The position numbers and the translations under genes were made by a program. The notes beneath the pieces were generated by a model, which worked only from the letters and a program-made list of their open reading frames with translations, had not been told where the DNA came from and did not search any database. A stretch of DNA of 64,000 nt, from contig JAYVLG010000204.1 in assembly GCA_043759595.1 (NCBI GenBank), positions 8,082 through 72,081 on the forward strand, in the 5' to 3' direction. Shown piece by piece: positions 35,201 to 43,355 of the stretch. Position 1 is the stretch's first letter. Every line of letters begins with the position of its first letter. This DNA is from Sulfurirhabdus sp043759595 (GTDB lineage: Bacteria; Pseudomonadota; Gammaproteobacteria; Burkholderiales; SMCO01).

Positions 35201-35383
35201 ATGGATTTAAAAAATCAACGTCGGGGATGGTCTATTCAGGAGGTTTGTGCCATTTATGGCTGGTCCCGTTCATATTTTTATCGACTGGAGAAGCAGGGTA
35301 AAGCGCCAAAATCCTTAAAGATTGGGCGGAGGCGCCTTATCCTCGAGTCTGCTTTGAAGGAATGGGAATCGTTGTTAACTTAA
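35201..35383 (+). CDS. AlpA/excisionase-type helix-turn-helix protein
   Basis: 60 aa from ATG 35201, preceded by a G-rich Shine-Dalgarno (GGGGGGT). The MerR-like/HTH_17 fold reads WSIQEVCAIYGWSRSYFYRL then KIGRRRLILESALKEWESLL. Such small proteins act as excisionases or activators of integrase genes on mobile islands. The location 635 bases from the tRNA fits an integrated element whose integrase is lost or unrecognised. Confidence 0.7.
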   Translation: MDLKNQRRGWSIQEVCAIYGWSRSYFYRLEKQGKAPKSLKIGRRRLILESALKEWESLLT

Positions 35384-35579
35384 TTTCAGCGCACTTATGT
35401 TTACCTGGCTTGTAAAAAATGAATACTTATCATTAATGCCGCGGACGCCAGCATGGGTTAGGTCATCATGCAAATTTTAGTTGGGAGTCCATGCTACTTG
35501 ATTTAACTGGGTGTTGTGCAAAACAACGCGCAAGCGGATAAGCGAGGCAGAAACGCAGTCAGCGTGCTCAAAATAATAC

Positions 35580-35612
35580 CGTAATCATCGTAATCACCGT
35601 AATCACCGTAAT
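35580..35612 (+). repeat. Four 9-bp tandem repeats before the kfrA-like gene
   Basis: CGTAATCAT, CGTAATCAC, CGTAATCAC and a partial CGTAAT run head to tail from 35580. They lie 38 bases before the start of a KfrA-like DNA-binding gene, where KfrA proteins bind to repress themselves, or they could be old plasmid iterons. Confidence 0.75.
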
Positions 35613-35649
35613 GGAAATAGATTCGGTGAGAATTAAAGTGGAGGGCAAT

Positions 35650-36546
35650 ATGTCTCAACAAAAAGTAACGCGGGATCAAGTTTTCTCAATCTGTGACCAA
35701 ATGCAAGACGAAGGAAATGTGCCTTCAGTGATTTCGATTCGTTTGCTGACTAAGGAGGGCAGTCGTACAACGATTGACCGATATTTGGATGAATGGCGAG
35801 ATCAAAAAAAGGACAAAGAGAATTTTCAGATAAAAATGCCTTCAGAACTGCAGAAGAAATCAGTAGGATTGATTGAAGAGCTTTGGTCGCAATTTAATAG
35901 AATGGGTTCGCAACAAGTTCAGGCAATGCGCGATGCAGCCAATAAAGAGTTGGAACAGGTTCGATTAGACTATGCCGAAACCTTAGATATTTTGGATGAA
36001 ATGGAAGAAGCCTATGGCAGGGAATCGTCGCTTAAATTCGAAGCTGATGCGAAAATAAAGGAATATGAACTTCGAATTCGCACTTTGGAAGCTGAGATAA
36101 AGCTGTTAACAAAAAGTCTTGGCACTTGCATGCAGGATGCCAAACAAAAAACTGAGCAGAAGTGGGATCAGATAGTTTTGCTAGAACGGGAGGTGTCTAG
36201 CCAAGCCAAAGATTTGGCAAATACCGACAATCAAATCAGTGCGCTTAAGGAAAAACTTGAATCATTCGAAGCGACGAACGTGGAACTGGTAACCGAACGC
36301 AATCAGATTTATGAACTAACAGCAAAAAAAGAAGCGAATTTTGTGGCGGAGAATAAAAGGCTTGAATACGATAACCGTAAAATTCACGCGGAGTTAACGG
36401 ATGCACAGCAGCATATTCTGTTATTGCAAGAGCGGGAAATGAACCAGCGTGAGAGTGCTGCATCCGCAAATGGTGAAATCCTGGCTTTGAGATTAATCTT
36501 GGAATCAAAAAGTTCGTTTATGAATAATGTAGATAATAAGGCTTAA
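35650..36546 (+). CDS. KfrA-like DNA-binding coiled-coil protein
   Basis: 298 aa from ATG 35650, chosen because GGAGGG precedes it and the KfrA N-domain starts there; the frame is open from 35611. The N-terminal domain (about 1-60: VTRDQVFSICDQMQDEGNVP, then SVISIRLLTKEGSRTTIDRY) matches the plasmid KfrA DNA-binding region. The rest (about 80-290) is a continuous heptad-rich coiled coil. KfrA proteins of IncP/IncU plasmids are autorepressors that also aid plasmid segregation. Its presence here suggests plasmid or ICE ancestry of the island. Confidence 0.75.
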   Translation: MSQQKVTRDQVFSICDQMQDEGNVPSVISIRLLTKEGSRTTIDRYLDEWRDQKKDKENFQIKMPSELQKKSVGLIEELWSQFNRMGSQQVQAMRDAANKELEQVRLDYAETLDILDEMEEAYGRESSLKFEADAKIKEYELRIRTLEAEIKLLTKSLGTCMQDAKQKTEQKWDQIVLLEREVSSQAKDLANTDNQISALKEKLESFEATNVELVTERNQIYELTAKKEANFVAENKRLEYDNRKIHAELTDAQQHILLLQEREMNQRESAASANGEILALRLILESKSSFMNNVDNKA

Positions 36547-36550
36547 TGGG

Positions 36551-37761
36551 GGTGTAAATAATTTTGTGTAAACGGTCATTAGGCAGGAGACTGCCCCTTA
36601 ACAAGGAAAAAACATGACCAAACGCAAAGTAGTACAGCCCGACCTGATTGATCTGCTGTTAGCCGATTACCAGAAACCTGAAGACTTGCTCGGCGAGAAC
36701 GGGATATTAAAGCAGCTCACCAAAGCCATTGTGGAGCGCGCATTGCAAGCCGAACTGTTTGCCCATCTGGGTCATGACAGCATGCTGCCGTTGCCAACGA
36801 CACCGGCAACACACGCAACGGCAGCAGTGCCAAGACACTCAAGGGCGATTTCGGCGCCTTGCCCATTGAGATCCCGCGTGACCGCGATGGCAGCTTCGAG
36901 CCGCAGCTCATTGCCAAACACCAGACCCGCTGGACCGGCTTCGATGACAAGATTCTGTCGCTTTACGCACGGGGCATGACAGTGCGGGAAATTCAAAGTC
37001 ACCTCGAAGAAATGTATGGCACCGAGATCTCGCCAACACTGATTTCCTCGGTCACGGATGCCGTCATGGACGAAGTGAAGAACTGGCAGGCGCGTCCGCT
37101 GGATGCGCTATACCCGATTGTCTATCTCGACTGCATTCATGCCAAGGTGCGTGACAGCGGCGCAGTACGGGTCAAGGCGGTCTATCTGGCATTGGGCGTG
37201 AACCTCAATGGCGAAAAGGAGTTGCTGGGGCTGTGGGTGGCCCAGATCGAGGGGGCCAAGTTCTGGCTGCAAGTCGTGACCGAACACAAGAACCGGGGGG
37301 TGCAGGACATCTTCATTGCCTGCGTGGATGGTCTCAAGGGCTTTCCTGAGGCGATTGAAGCTGTGTTCCCGAAGACGACAGTACAACTGTGTATTGTGCA
37401 CATGGTGCGCTACAGCTTGAATTTCGTTGGCTGGAAATTACGCAAGGCGGTTGCGGCCGATCTGCGCACCATTTACACCGCCGCGATCGTTGAAGAAGCG
37501 GAAATCCGGAAGGTGATTTACACGACCAATGCTATCGAGTCCGTCAACATGGGGCTGCGAAAGGTCACCAAAAGCCGGGGATCATTTCCCAATGATGAGG
37601 CATTGATCAAGTTGTATTGTTTGGCGCTGCGCAATATCAGCAAAAAATGGACGATGCCAATTCAGAACTGGAAGGTGGCGCTGAATCGGTTTACCATTAT
37701 GTTCGATGAACGTATGTCGCAGCATTAAACGATAAACCGATTACACAAAATTCGGGACACC
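36551..37761 (+). mobile_element. Degenerate IS256-family insertion sequence
   Basis: Bounded by 26-base imperfect inverted repeats, 36551-36576 and 37736-37761, sharing GGTGT, AATTTTGTGTAA and CGGT (21 of 26 positions by eye). The element is about 1.2 kb, shorter than usual, because the transposase has lost an internal piece. No 8-9 bp target duplication is visible at the ends. Confidence 0.85.
36614..37728 (+). pseudogene. IS256-family transposase, frameshifted and internally deleted
   Basis: The reading frame from 36614 (MTKRKVVQPDLIDLLLADYQ) is IS256-like up to AELFAHLGHDS, then shifts near 36780-36800 into the frame of GALPIEIPRDRDGSFEPQL. The DDE-type core follows (YLDCIHAKVRD, FIACVDGLKGFPEAI). 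At about 37500 the text jumps from TIYTAAIVEEAE straight to IRKVIYTTNAIES, skipping roughly 45 residues normally found between these blocks. With two independent lesions the enzyme should be dead. Confidence 0.88.
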
Positions 37762-37876
37762 ACCGGCTTATTTTTTACAGGCTCTCTATTTTTATTTTGA
37801 GTAAAACCAAGCCGCTGTTGTGAATTGCGTTTGAGGCGAAGAAAATTCGAACGCCTCGGGCTCTTTAATATGAATT

Positions 37877-38089
37877 TTATTTTTCCGTACATTTTATTTC
37901 CTTTTGTTGGTTGAATAGCCATCCCATTGCGAGCCAGGTCGGAACCAAAATTACTGTGATCGAAGCTTGGATGATAGCTGCGTTATCCCCTGCGGCCACG
38001 CGGAACGCTGCAACTATGGCCAAACAAGTATTGAAAATGAGTAATACTGCAATACTCCATAATCCAAACGTTTTTCTTGGGTTTTTCAT
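37877..38089 (-). CDS. Small two-helix membrane protein, unknown
   Basis: 70 aa, MKNPRKTFGLWSIAVLLIFN onward, with two hydrophobic helices (about 9-32 and 40-61) and basic ends. The ribosome binding site is weak. No family is recognised. It lies in AT-rich island DNA after the IS remnant. Confidence 0.4.
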   Translation of the reverse strand: MKNPRKTFGLWSIAVLLIFNTCLAIVAAFRVAAGDNAAIIQASITVILVPTWLAMGWLFNQQKEIKCTEK

Positions 38090-38192
38090 GTTTATACTCG
38101 ATATTTTGTGAAATTTTTGGGCAGCTGGGTAGAGGACAAATTACCCCTACCCAAGATGCTTATAATTTTGAGCTTTAACTATTGAAGTGTTT

Positions 38193-38561
38193 TTATAAGC
38201 CGTGATCACCAATCCAGGAAGTAACCTGGCAAGCAAATTCAGACATCTGCAGAGGTGTGATTAGATTGAGCAAGGCTGCATCCCGAATTCCTATGGCAAT
38301 TGCCTGCTCCCTGGCACCCGCACATTCCAGCCTGGTTCCAATACCAATTTCTATGTTGTATTTGTCGAATCCGAGTTCAGCTAAATCGCCAATTGATTCA
38401 TCGTAATCCCAATATGAGAAAGGGTTCATGCTTCGGAATTGCTCGCATATTACTGAGTAATGGCTGGTATTTGGATCCCACGAAAATGGATTTTGTTTAA
38501 AAGCTTTTTTAGTATTTATCATGATAATGATATTGTTCTTATTATTGATTGGTTTTTTCAT
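38193..38561 (-). CDS. Hypothetical protein
   Basis: 122 aa from ATG 38561, with AAGG about ten bases upstream; a start further out (38606) has no such site. The N-terminus is Asn/Ile/Lys-rich (MKKPINNKNNIIIMINTKKA), the middle aromatic and acidic (WDYDESIGDLAELGFDKYNI), and the end amphipathic. There is no recognised domain. The AT-rich codon use differs from the core genome and suggests foreign origin. Confidence 0.45.
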   Translation of the reverse strand: MKKPINNKNNIIIMINTKKAFKQNPFSWDPNTSHYSVICEQFRSMNPFSYWDYDESIGDLAELGFDKYNIEIGIGTRLECAGAREQAIAIGIRDAALLNLITPLQMSEFACQVTSWIGDHGL

Positions 38562-39145
38562 TGTTATTTTACCTTTTATTGTTATATATACCGTTGCACC
38601 ATGCATTGGCTATGAACATGATGCCTGAAATTTTATTTGGCGCAACTAATATGCAAAAAATAAATAAATATTCAAAATATGCAATATATTTACTAGTTAT
38701 ACTTGCGATAAACAGTCTAATTTGAGAAAATATTGATAAAAAAACTAAAAAAAATATGATGTATAACATTATTCTAACTAATTAAGCTGTAAGTAATGAT
38801 ACTTAAAAATTGAATAATGATAATTTATAATTATATGATGCTTTTCAGTCTTGCTAAGAAAAAGGCTCTGGGTGCTTCCTATTCGGGTGGATTTAATAAA
38901 TTAATTGAAATTGCTGGGGGGGGAACTGGATTGCCTTGTTCGGAAGCGAAGTCTACTTGGGTTGTATTGCCCTGAATAGATTCAACCTGAACAAATAAAC
39001 AATTGGATTGGCGTAAGTTCCCTATTCCATCTGCATTGCCTGCAACCAGTAAAAACAGTATAGTAAACGAATAAGAATAAGTGGGATCGCCGATGTGCGC
39101 AATAAGAACCATAACTTTTCCGACTTCATCAAAGTGTTTGTGCAA
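38562..39145. other. AT-rich gene-poor stretch before the restriction operon
   Basis: Strongly AT-rich. A minus-strand frame at 38879-39145 (88 aa from TTG, with one hydrophobic segment) is possible but has no clear ribosome site or family, so it is not called. The stretch probably contains the promoter region of the hsd operon. Confidence 0.4.
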
Positions 39146-39165
39146 GCCCTTATGATCATAAGGGC
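39146..39165. promoter_or_regulatory. Perfect 20-bp palindrome upstream of hsdR
   Basis: GCCCTTATGA followed by its exact reverse complement TCATAAGGGC, 69 bases before the hsdR start. There is no spacer and no T run, so an operator is more likely than a terminator. The regulator is unknown; the antitoxin inside the same operon is one candidate. Confidence 0.55.
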
Positions 39166-39234
39166 CATCTTGTTATTCAACGCAGCGAACCATCAATCCA
39201 TGCGAGGGTGTTCAAGCAATAATTTGAATTCCCT

Positions 39235-42200
39235 ATGACAGCTTCCCTTCCAACAAACTTTGCCCACCTAAAAGAGCACGACGAACAGCTCCTTCGGCTT
39301 GGTATGTTGGCGGAGAAATATTTCCCTGATGACCCAAATACCTCGCTATTAAAGCTACGGCAGCTTGCAGAGCTTCTCGCGCAGCTAGTCGCTACCAAGG
39401 TTGGTTTATACGTTTCACCTGAAGAAGCACAATACGAACTGCTGCGCCGCTTGCAGGATCAGGGTATTTTGCCACGTGAGATCGCTCAGCTGTTTGGTGA
39501 AGTGCGGCGTGCTGGCAATGCAGCCAATCATGCCATGCGTGAAGATCATAGTTCTGCCCTGGCAGCTATGAAAATCACCTGGCAGTTGGGGCTGTGGTTT
39601 CACCGTACCTTCAAAAATCCACAATTCAAATCCGGCCCCTTTGTTCCCCCATCTCGTCCGAAAGATGAGAGTGAAGAACTAAATACTGAATTAAGCCGCC
39701 TGAAAACAGCACTGGATGAATACCAAACCTCACACCAAGAGACTGCAGAGCAACTGAAATCAACTGAAGCGCAGCTTCTGGAAGCTAAAGGTGAGCAAGT
39801 TTTCTGGGAGCAGATAGCTGCTGAGGCGAAACAGTCCAAATCAGCACTGGAAAAGCGCCTCACCGATCAGCAAGCTGTCTCTGCTAACCAACCCAAATCC
39901 ACCATTATTCAATTTGTCAGTGCAGCCAATACGGCAGCTGCATCAGTGCAGCTTGATGAAGCAGATACCCGTAAACTGATCGATCAGCAATTGCGCCAGA
40001 ATGGGTGGGAAGCAGATACTCAAGCACTTAAATACAACAAAGGCACCCGCCCAGAAAAAGGCCGCAATCTGGCTATTGCAGAATGGCCTACTGAAAGTGG
40101 CCCGGCAGATTACGTATTGTTTGTTGGTCTGGTACCCATCGCCGTCGTAGAAGCCAAACGCAAGAATGTAGATGTTTCTGGTGCCCTGCAACAAACCAAG
40201 CGCTATAGCCGAACTTTCACACCAACAAATGAAACCACGCTGCCCGAAGAAAACTGGGGGAGCGATGCCGCCTATCGTGTTCCATTTGCCTTTTCCTCAA
40301 ATGGTCGTCCCTACCTGCGTCAACTCGCTACCCGTAGTGGCATCTGGTTCTGCGATTTGCGCCGGCCAGATTATCTAGGCCATGCGTTGGATGGTTGGTA
40401 CACCCCGGAAGGATTAACTGCATTACTTAAGCGTGATGAAGTAAAGGCGCATCAAAAGCTCGAGTCCGATCCTTTTAACTACGGATTTCCTCTGCGCTAT
40501 TACCAAAAGGACGCCATTCGTGCTGCCGAACAGGCAATCGAAGCCGGCCAACGAGAAATGCTGCTGGCCATGGCTACTGGCACCGGTAAGACTAAAACGT
40601 GTATCGCGTTGATTTATCGGCTGTTAAAAGCTCAGCGCTTCCGCCGCATCCTGTTTTTGGTTGATCGTTCTGCCCTTGGAGAGCAGGCCACTAATGCCTT
40701 CAAAGACACGCGCATGGAAAACCTCCAGACCTTTGCCGACACTTTCGGCATAAAAGAGCTGGACGAACAAGCACCAGACAGTGATACCGCTGTGCATATC
40801 GCAACCATACAAGGCATGGTGCAACGTGTGCTCTATGCGGGCGAAGATGTTACGCCGCCCGCTGTGGATCAATACGACTGCATCGTCGTAGATGAATGCC
40901 ATCGCGGTTACTTATTAGATCGCGAGTTGTCCGATACGGAAATGACCTTCCGTGGATATGAGGACTACATCTCAAAATATCGCCGCGTGCTGGATTATTT
41001 TGATGCATTTAAGGTCGGTCTAACCGCCACCCCTGCACTGCACACTTCGCAAATTTTTGGCGCCCCCATTTACACCTATGGCTACCGCGAAGCAGTTATT
41101 GATGGTTATCTGGTAGATTACGAACCACCGGTGCAAATCAAGACCGAACTTTCCCAAAACGGCATCAATTGGAAAGTAGGGGAAGACGTCAAAGTTTACA
41201 ATGCTCGCCGTAACCAGATTGACCTGTACAAAGCACCCGACGAAATCAACCTGGAGGTCGAAGACTTCAACCGCAAGGTCATCACAGAAGCGTTCAACCG
41301 GGTGGTGTGTGAGTATCTCGCCAAAGAGCTTGATCCGGCTTCACGCCGTAAAACCTTGATTTTCTGCGCCAACGACGCCCACGCCGATATGGTGGTGGAC
41401 TTGCTTAAAAAGGCATTCGAGGTGCAATACGGCATCGTGGATGACGACGCCGTGATCAAGATTACCGGCGCGGCAGATAAACCCTTGCAGCTCATCCGCC
41501 GTTATAAAAACGAACGCAACCCGAATGTCGCCGTCACGGTTGATCTGCTCACCACTGGCGTGGACGTGCCCGAAATCTGCAACCTCGTTTTCTTGCGTCG
41601 GGTGAATAGCCGCATCTTGTTTGACCAGATGCTCGGCCGCGCTACGCGTTTGTGTGACGAGATCGAAAAAGACGCCTTTCGTGTCTTCGATGCGGTACAG
41701 ATCTTCGAAGCTCTGCAAAACATGACCGCTATGCAGCCCGTGGTGGTAGACCCCAAGATCAGCTTCAGCCAATTATCGAACGAACTTGCCACGGTAACAG
41801 ACGACGAATCACGCGACCTGGTGCGCGATCAATTCCTTGCCAAGCTGCAACGCAAGAAGCGCCACCTGAGCGAAAAATCCGCGCAGGATTTCGAAACCAA
41901 AGCGGGCATGTCACCCGATGCATTCATCCAGAAGTTGCGTGATATGCCACTGACTGAAGTAGCCGCCTGGTTTACCCAGAATCCGGACCTGGGCGAAATT
42001 CTCGACCGCAAGGGCGAAGGCAGTGCGCCGCCGCTATTTATTTCCGAACACGAAGATCAACTGCACAGCGTCGAACGCGGCTACGGCCAGGGCAAGAAAC
42101 CGGGCGACTATCTCAAAGAATTCACTGCTTTCATTAAAAGCCACAGCAATGATATTCCGGCATTGATGACCGTGCTTACCCGCCCGCGTGAACTCACCCG

Positions 42201-42615
42201 CAAGCAACTGCGCGAACTGGTGATGGAACTGGACAAAGCCGGGTTCACCGAAACCAACCTCGCCAGTGCCTGGCGCGAGATGACCAATCAGGATATTGCT
42301 GCGCGCATTGTCGGCTACATCCGCCAAGCTGCCATCGGCGATGCGTTAGTACCATTCAGTGAGCGCGTCGATCACGCGTTACAGAATTTGCTGGCATCTC
42401 GCCCCTGGACAGCACCGCAGCGCGACTGGCTGAAAAAGATTGCCGCGCAAACCAAAGCCAACCTGCTGGTCGACCGCGAAGCGCTGGATGAGCCAGATCT
42501 CGTCTTCAAGCGCGAAGGGGGCGGCTTTAACCGTCTGGACAAGATTTTCGAAGGCCAGCTCCCACAGGTGCTCGAAGCTTTCAACGACGCTATTTGGCAG
42601 CAACCTGCCGCTTGA
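39235..42615 (+). CDS. hsdR: Type I restriction enzyme, R (motor/nuclease) subunit
   Basis: 1126 aa. An N-terminal DUF4145-like helical region and coiled coil (about 1-215) precede the PD-(D/E)XK nuclease, with D in GPADYVLFV and E306/K308 in VVEAKRKN. The SF2 helicase follows: Walker A ATGTGKTKTCIAL (about 449), DECHRG (about 552), VGLTATPALHTSQIF, and DLLTTGVDVPEICNLVFLRR then FDQMLGRATRL. The C-terminal region (about 850-1120) is EcoEI/EcoR124-like. It translocates DNA and cuts unmethylated invaders with HsdM and HsdS. It is the first gene of an operon that runs to at least 49053. Confidence 0.95.
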   Translation: MTASLPTNFAHLKEHDEQLLRLGMLAEKYFPDDPNTSLLKLRQLAELLAQLVATKVGLYVSPEEAQYELLRRLQDQGILPREIAQLFGEVRRAGNAANHAMREDHSSALAAMKITWQLGLWFHRTFKNPQFKSGPFVPPSRPKDESEELNTELSRLKTALDEYQTSHQETAEQLKSTEAQLLEAKGEQVFWEQIAAEAKQSKSALEKRLTDQQAVSANQPKSTIIQFVSAANTAAASVQLDEADTRKLIDQQLRQNGWEADTQALKYNKGTRPEKGRNLAIAEWPTESGPADYVLFVGLVPIAVVEAKRKNVDVSGALQQTKRYSRTFTPTNETTLPEENWGSDAAYRVPFAFSSNGRPYLRQLATRSGIWFCDLRRPDYLGHALDGWYTPEGLTALLKRDEVKAHQKLESDPFNYGFPLRYYQKDAIRAAEQAIEAGQREMLLAMATGTGKTKTCIALIYRLLKAQRFRRILFLVDRSALGEQATNAFKDTRMENLQTFADTFGIKELDEQAPDSDTAVHIATIQGMVQRVLYAGEDVTPPAVDQYDCIVVDECHRGYLLDRELSDTEMTFRGYEDYISKYRRVLDYFDAFKVGLTATPALHTSQIFGAPIYTYGYREAVIDGYLVDYEPPVQIKTELSQNGINWKVGEDVKVYNARRNQIDLYKAPDEINLEVEDFNRKVITEAFNRVVCEYLAKELDPASRRKTLIFCANDAHADMVVDLLKKAFEVQYGIVDDDAVIKITGAADKPLQLIRRYKNERNPNVAVTVDLLTTGVDVPEICNLVFLRRVNSRILFDQMLGRATRLCDEIEKDAFRVFDAVQIFEALQNMTAMQPVVVDPKISFSQLSNELATVTDDESRDLVRDQFLAKLQRKKRHLSEKSAQDFETKAGMSPDAFIQKLRDMPLTEVAAWFTQNPDLGEILDRKGEGSAPPLFISEHEDQLHSVERGYGQGKKPGDYLKEFTAFIKSHSNDIPALMTVLTRPRELTRKQLRELVMELDKAGFTETNLASAWREMTNQDIAARIVGYIRQAAIGDALVPFSERVDHALQNLLASRPWTAPQRDWLKKIAAQTKANLLVDREALDEPDLVFKREGGGFNRLDKIFEGQLPQVLEAFNDAIWQQPAA

Positions 42616-42635
42616 TATTTTGCGGCAAATAGCAT

Positions 42636-42656
42636 AAAGTAAGAATTCCTTACTTT
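42636..42656. promoter_or_regulatory. Inverted repeat operator before the antitoxin gene
   Basis: AAAGTAAG, five bases AATTC, then CTTACTTT, 19 bases before ATG 42676. It matches the kind of symmetric site bound by AbrB/MazE-fold antitoxins to repress their own operon, so a second, internal promoter is likely here. Confidence 0.65.
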
Positions 42657-42675
42657 TACGAATTGGAGATCTGTC

Positions 42676-42924
42676 ATGCTTGCCAAAATGACCTCGAAAA
42701 ATCAGCTCACCTTGCCAAAGAGTGTGACTGCTGCCGTTGGCCCTGCGGAATACTTCGACGTGGAAGTTCACAATGGCCAGATCGTGCTGACCCCGGTTCG
42801 CATTCAGCGTGGCGACGCTGTTCGCGCCAAACTGGCCGAACTGGACTTGAGCGAACAGGACATTGCCGACGCGGTCGTATGGGCGCGAAAATCACCTGTA
42901 ACTAAAAGTTCACGCAAGAAATGA
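42676..42924 (+). CDS. AbrB/MazE-family antitoxin
   Basis: 82 aa. The swapped-hairpin DNA-binding domain covers about 1-45: MLAKMTSKNQLTLPKSVTAA, then YFDVEVHNGQIVLTPVRI. The C-terminal tail (SEQDIADAVVWARKS) would wrap the toxin. It overlaps the PIN toxin start by 4 bases. A frame at 42663-42905 in another phase is a shadow. Confidence 0.85.
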   Translation: MLAKMTSKNQLTLPKSVTAAVGPAEYFDVEVHNGQIVLTPVRIQRGDAVRAKLAELDLSEQDIADAVVWARKSPVTKSSRKK

Positions 42925-43355
42925 CTGGTTCCCCACGTCCGCCCCGAGTGGTAATTGACACCAATCTGGTGTTATCTGCACTGGTATTTGCCCAGGGGCG
43001 GCTGACGCCACTACGCCATGCATGGCAAGGCACTCACTGTCAGCCGCTGCTATCAAGCGTCACCGCCGCAGAGCTTCTACGTGTACTCGCATACCCAAAA
43101 TTCAAACTCTCTGCCGCAGATCAGCAAGAGCTGCTAGCCGACTATCTACCCTACTGCACCACTGTACGTATGCCCGCCAAGCCACCCACAACACCTGACT
43201 GCCGCGACCCGTTCGACTTGCCTTTTCTGCAACTCGCCATCGTGGGTAAGGCTGACTATCTGGTGAGTGGTGACCAGGATTTGCTGAGCCTTGAGGGCCA
43301 GTTTGCCTGCCCCATTATTACCGCCGATCAATTCATCAAGACACTAAACCTATGA
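42921..43355 (+). CDS. PIN-domain toxin (putative ribonuclease)
   Basis: 144 aa. PIN acidic residues appear in VVIDTNLVLSALVF, TAAELLRVLAYP, DPFDLPFLQLAIVGKADYLV and SGDQDLLSL, fitting the COG1569-like PIN group. Such toxins cut RNA and are neutralised by the preceding AbrB-type antitoxin. The gene overlaps hsdM by 4 bases, so the pair is wired into the restriction operon between hsdR and hsdM. Confidence 0.87.
   Translation: MTGSPRPPRVVIDTNLVLSALVFAQGRLTPLRHAWQGTHCQPLLSSVTAAELLRVLAYPKFKLSAADQQELLADYLPYCTTVRMPAKPPTTPDCRDPFDLPFLQLAIVGKADYLVSGDQDLLSLEGQFACPIITADQFIKTLNL

Noticed and set aside
35580..35612. CRISPR-like array
   Set aside because: Units are only 9 bases, directly adjoining without spacers, and no cas gene exists in the window.
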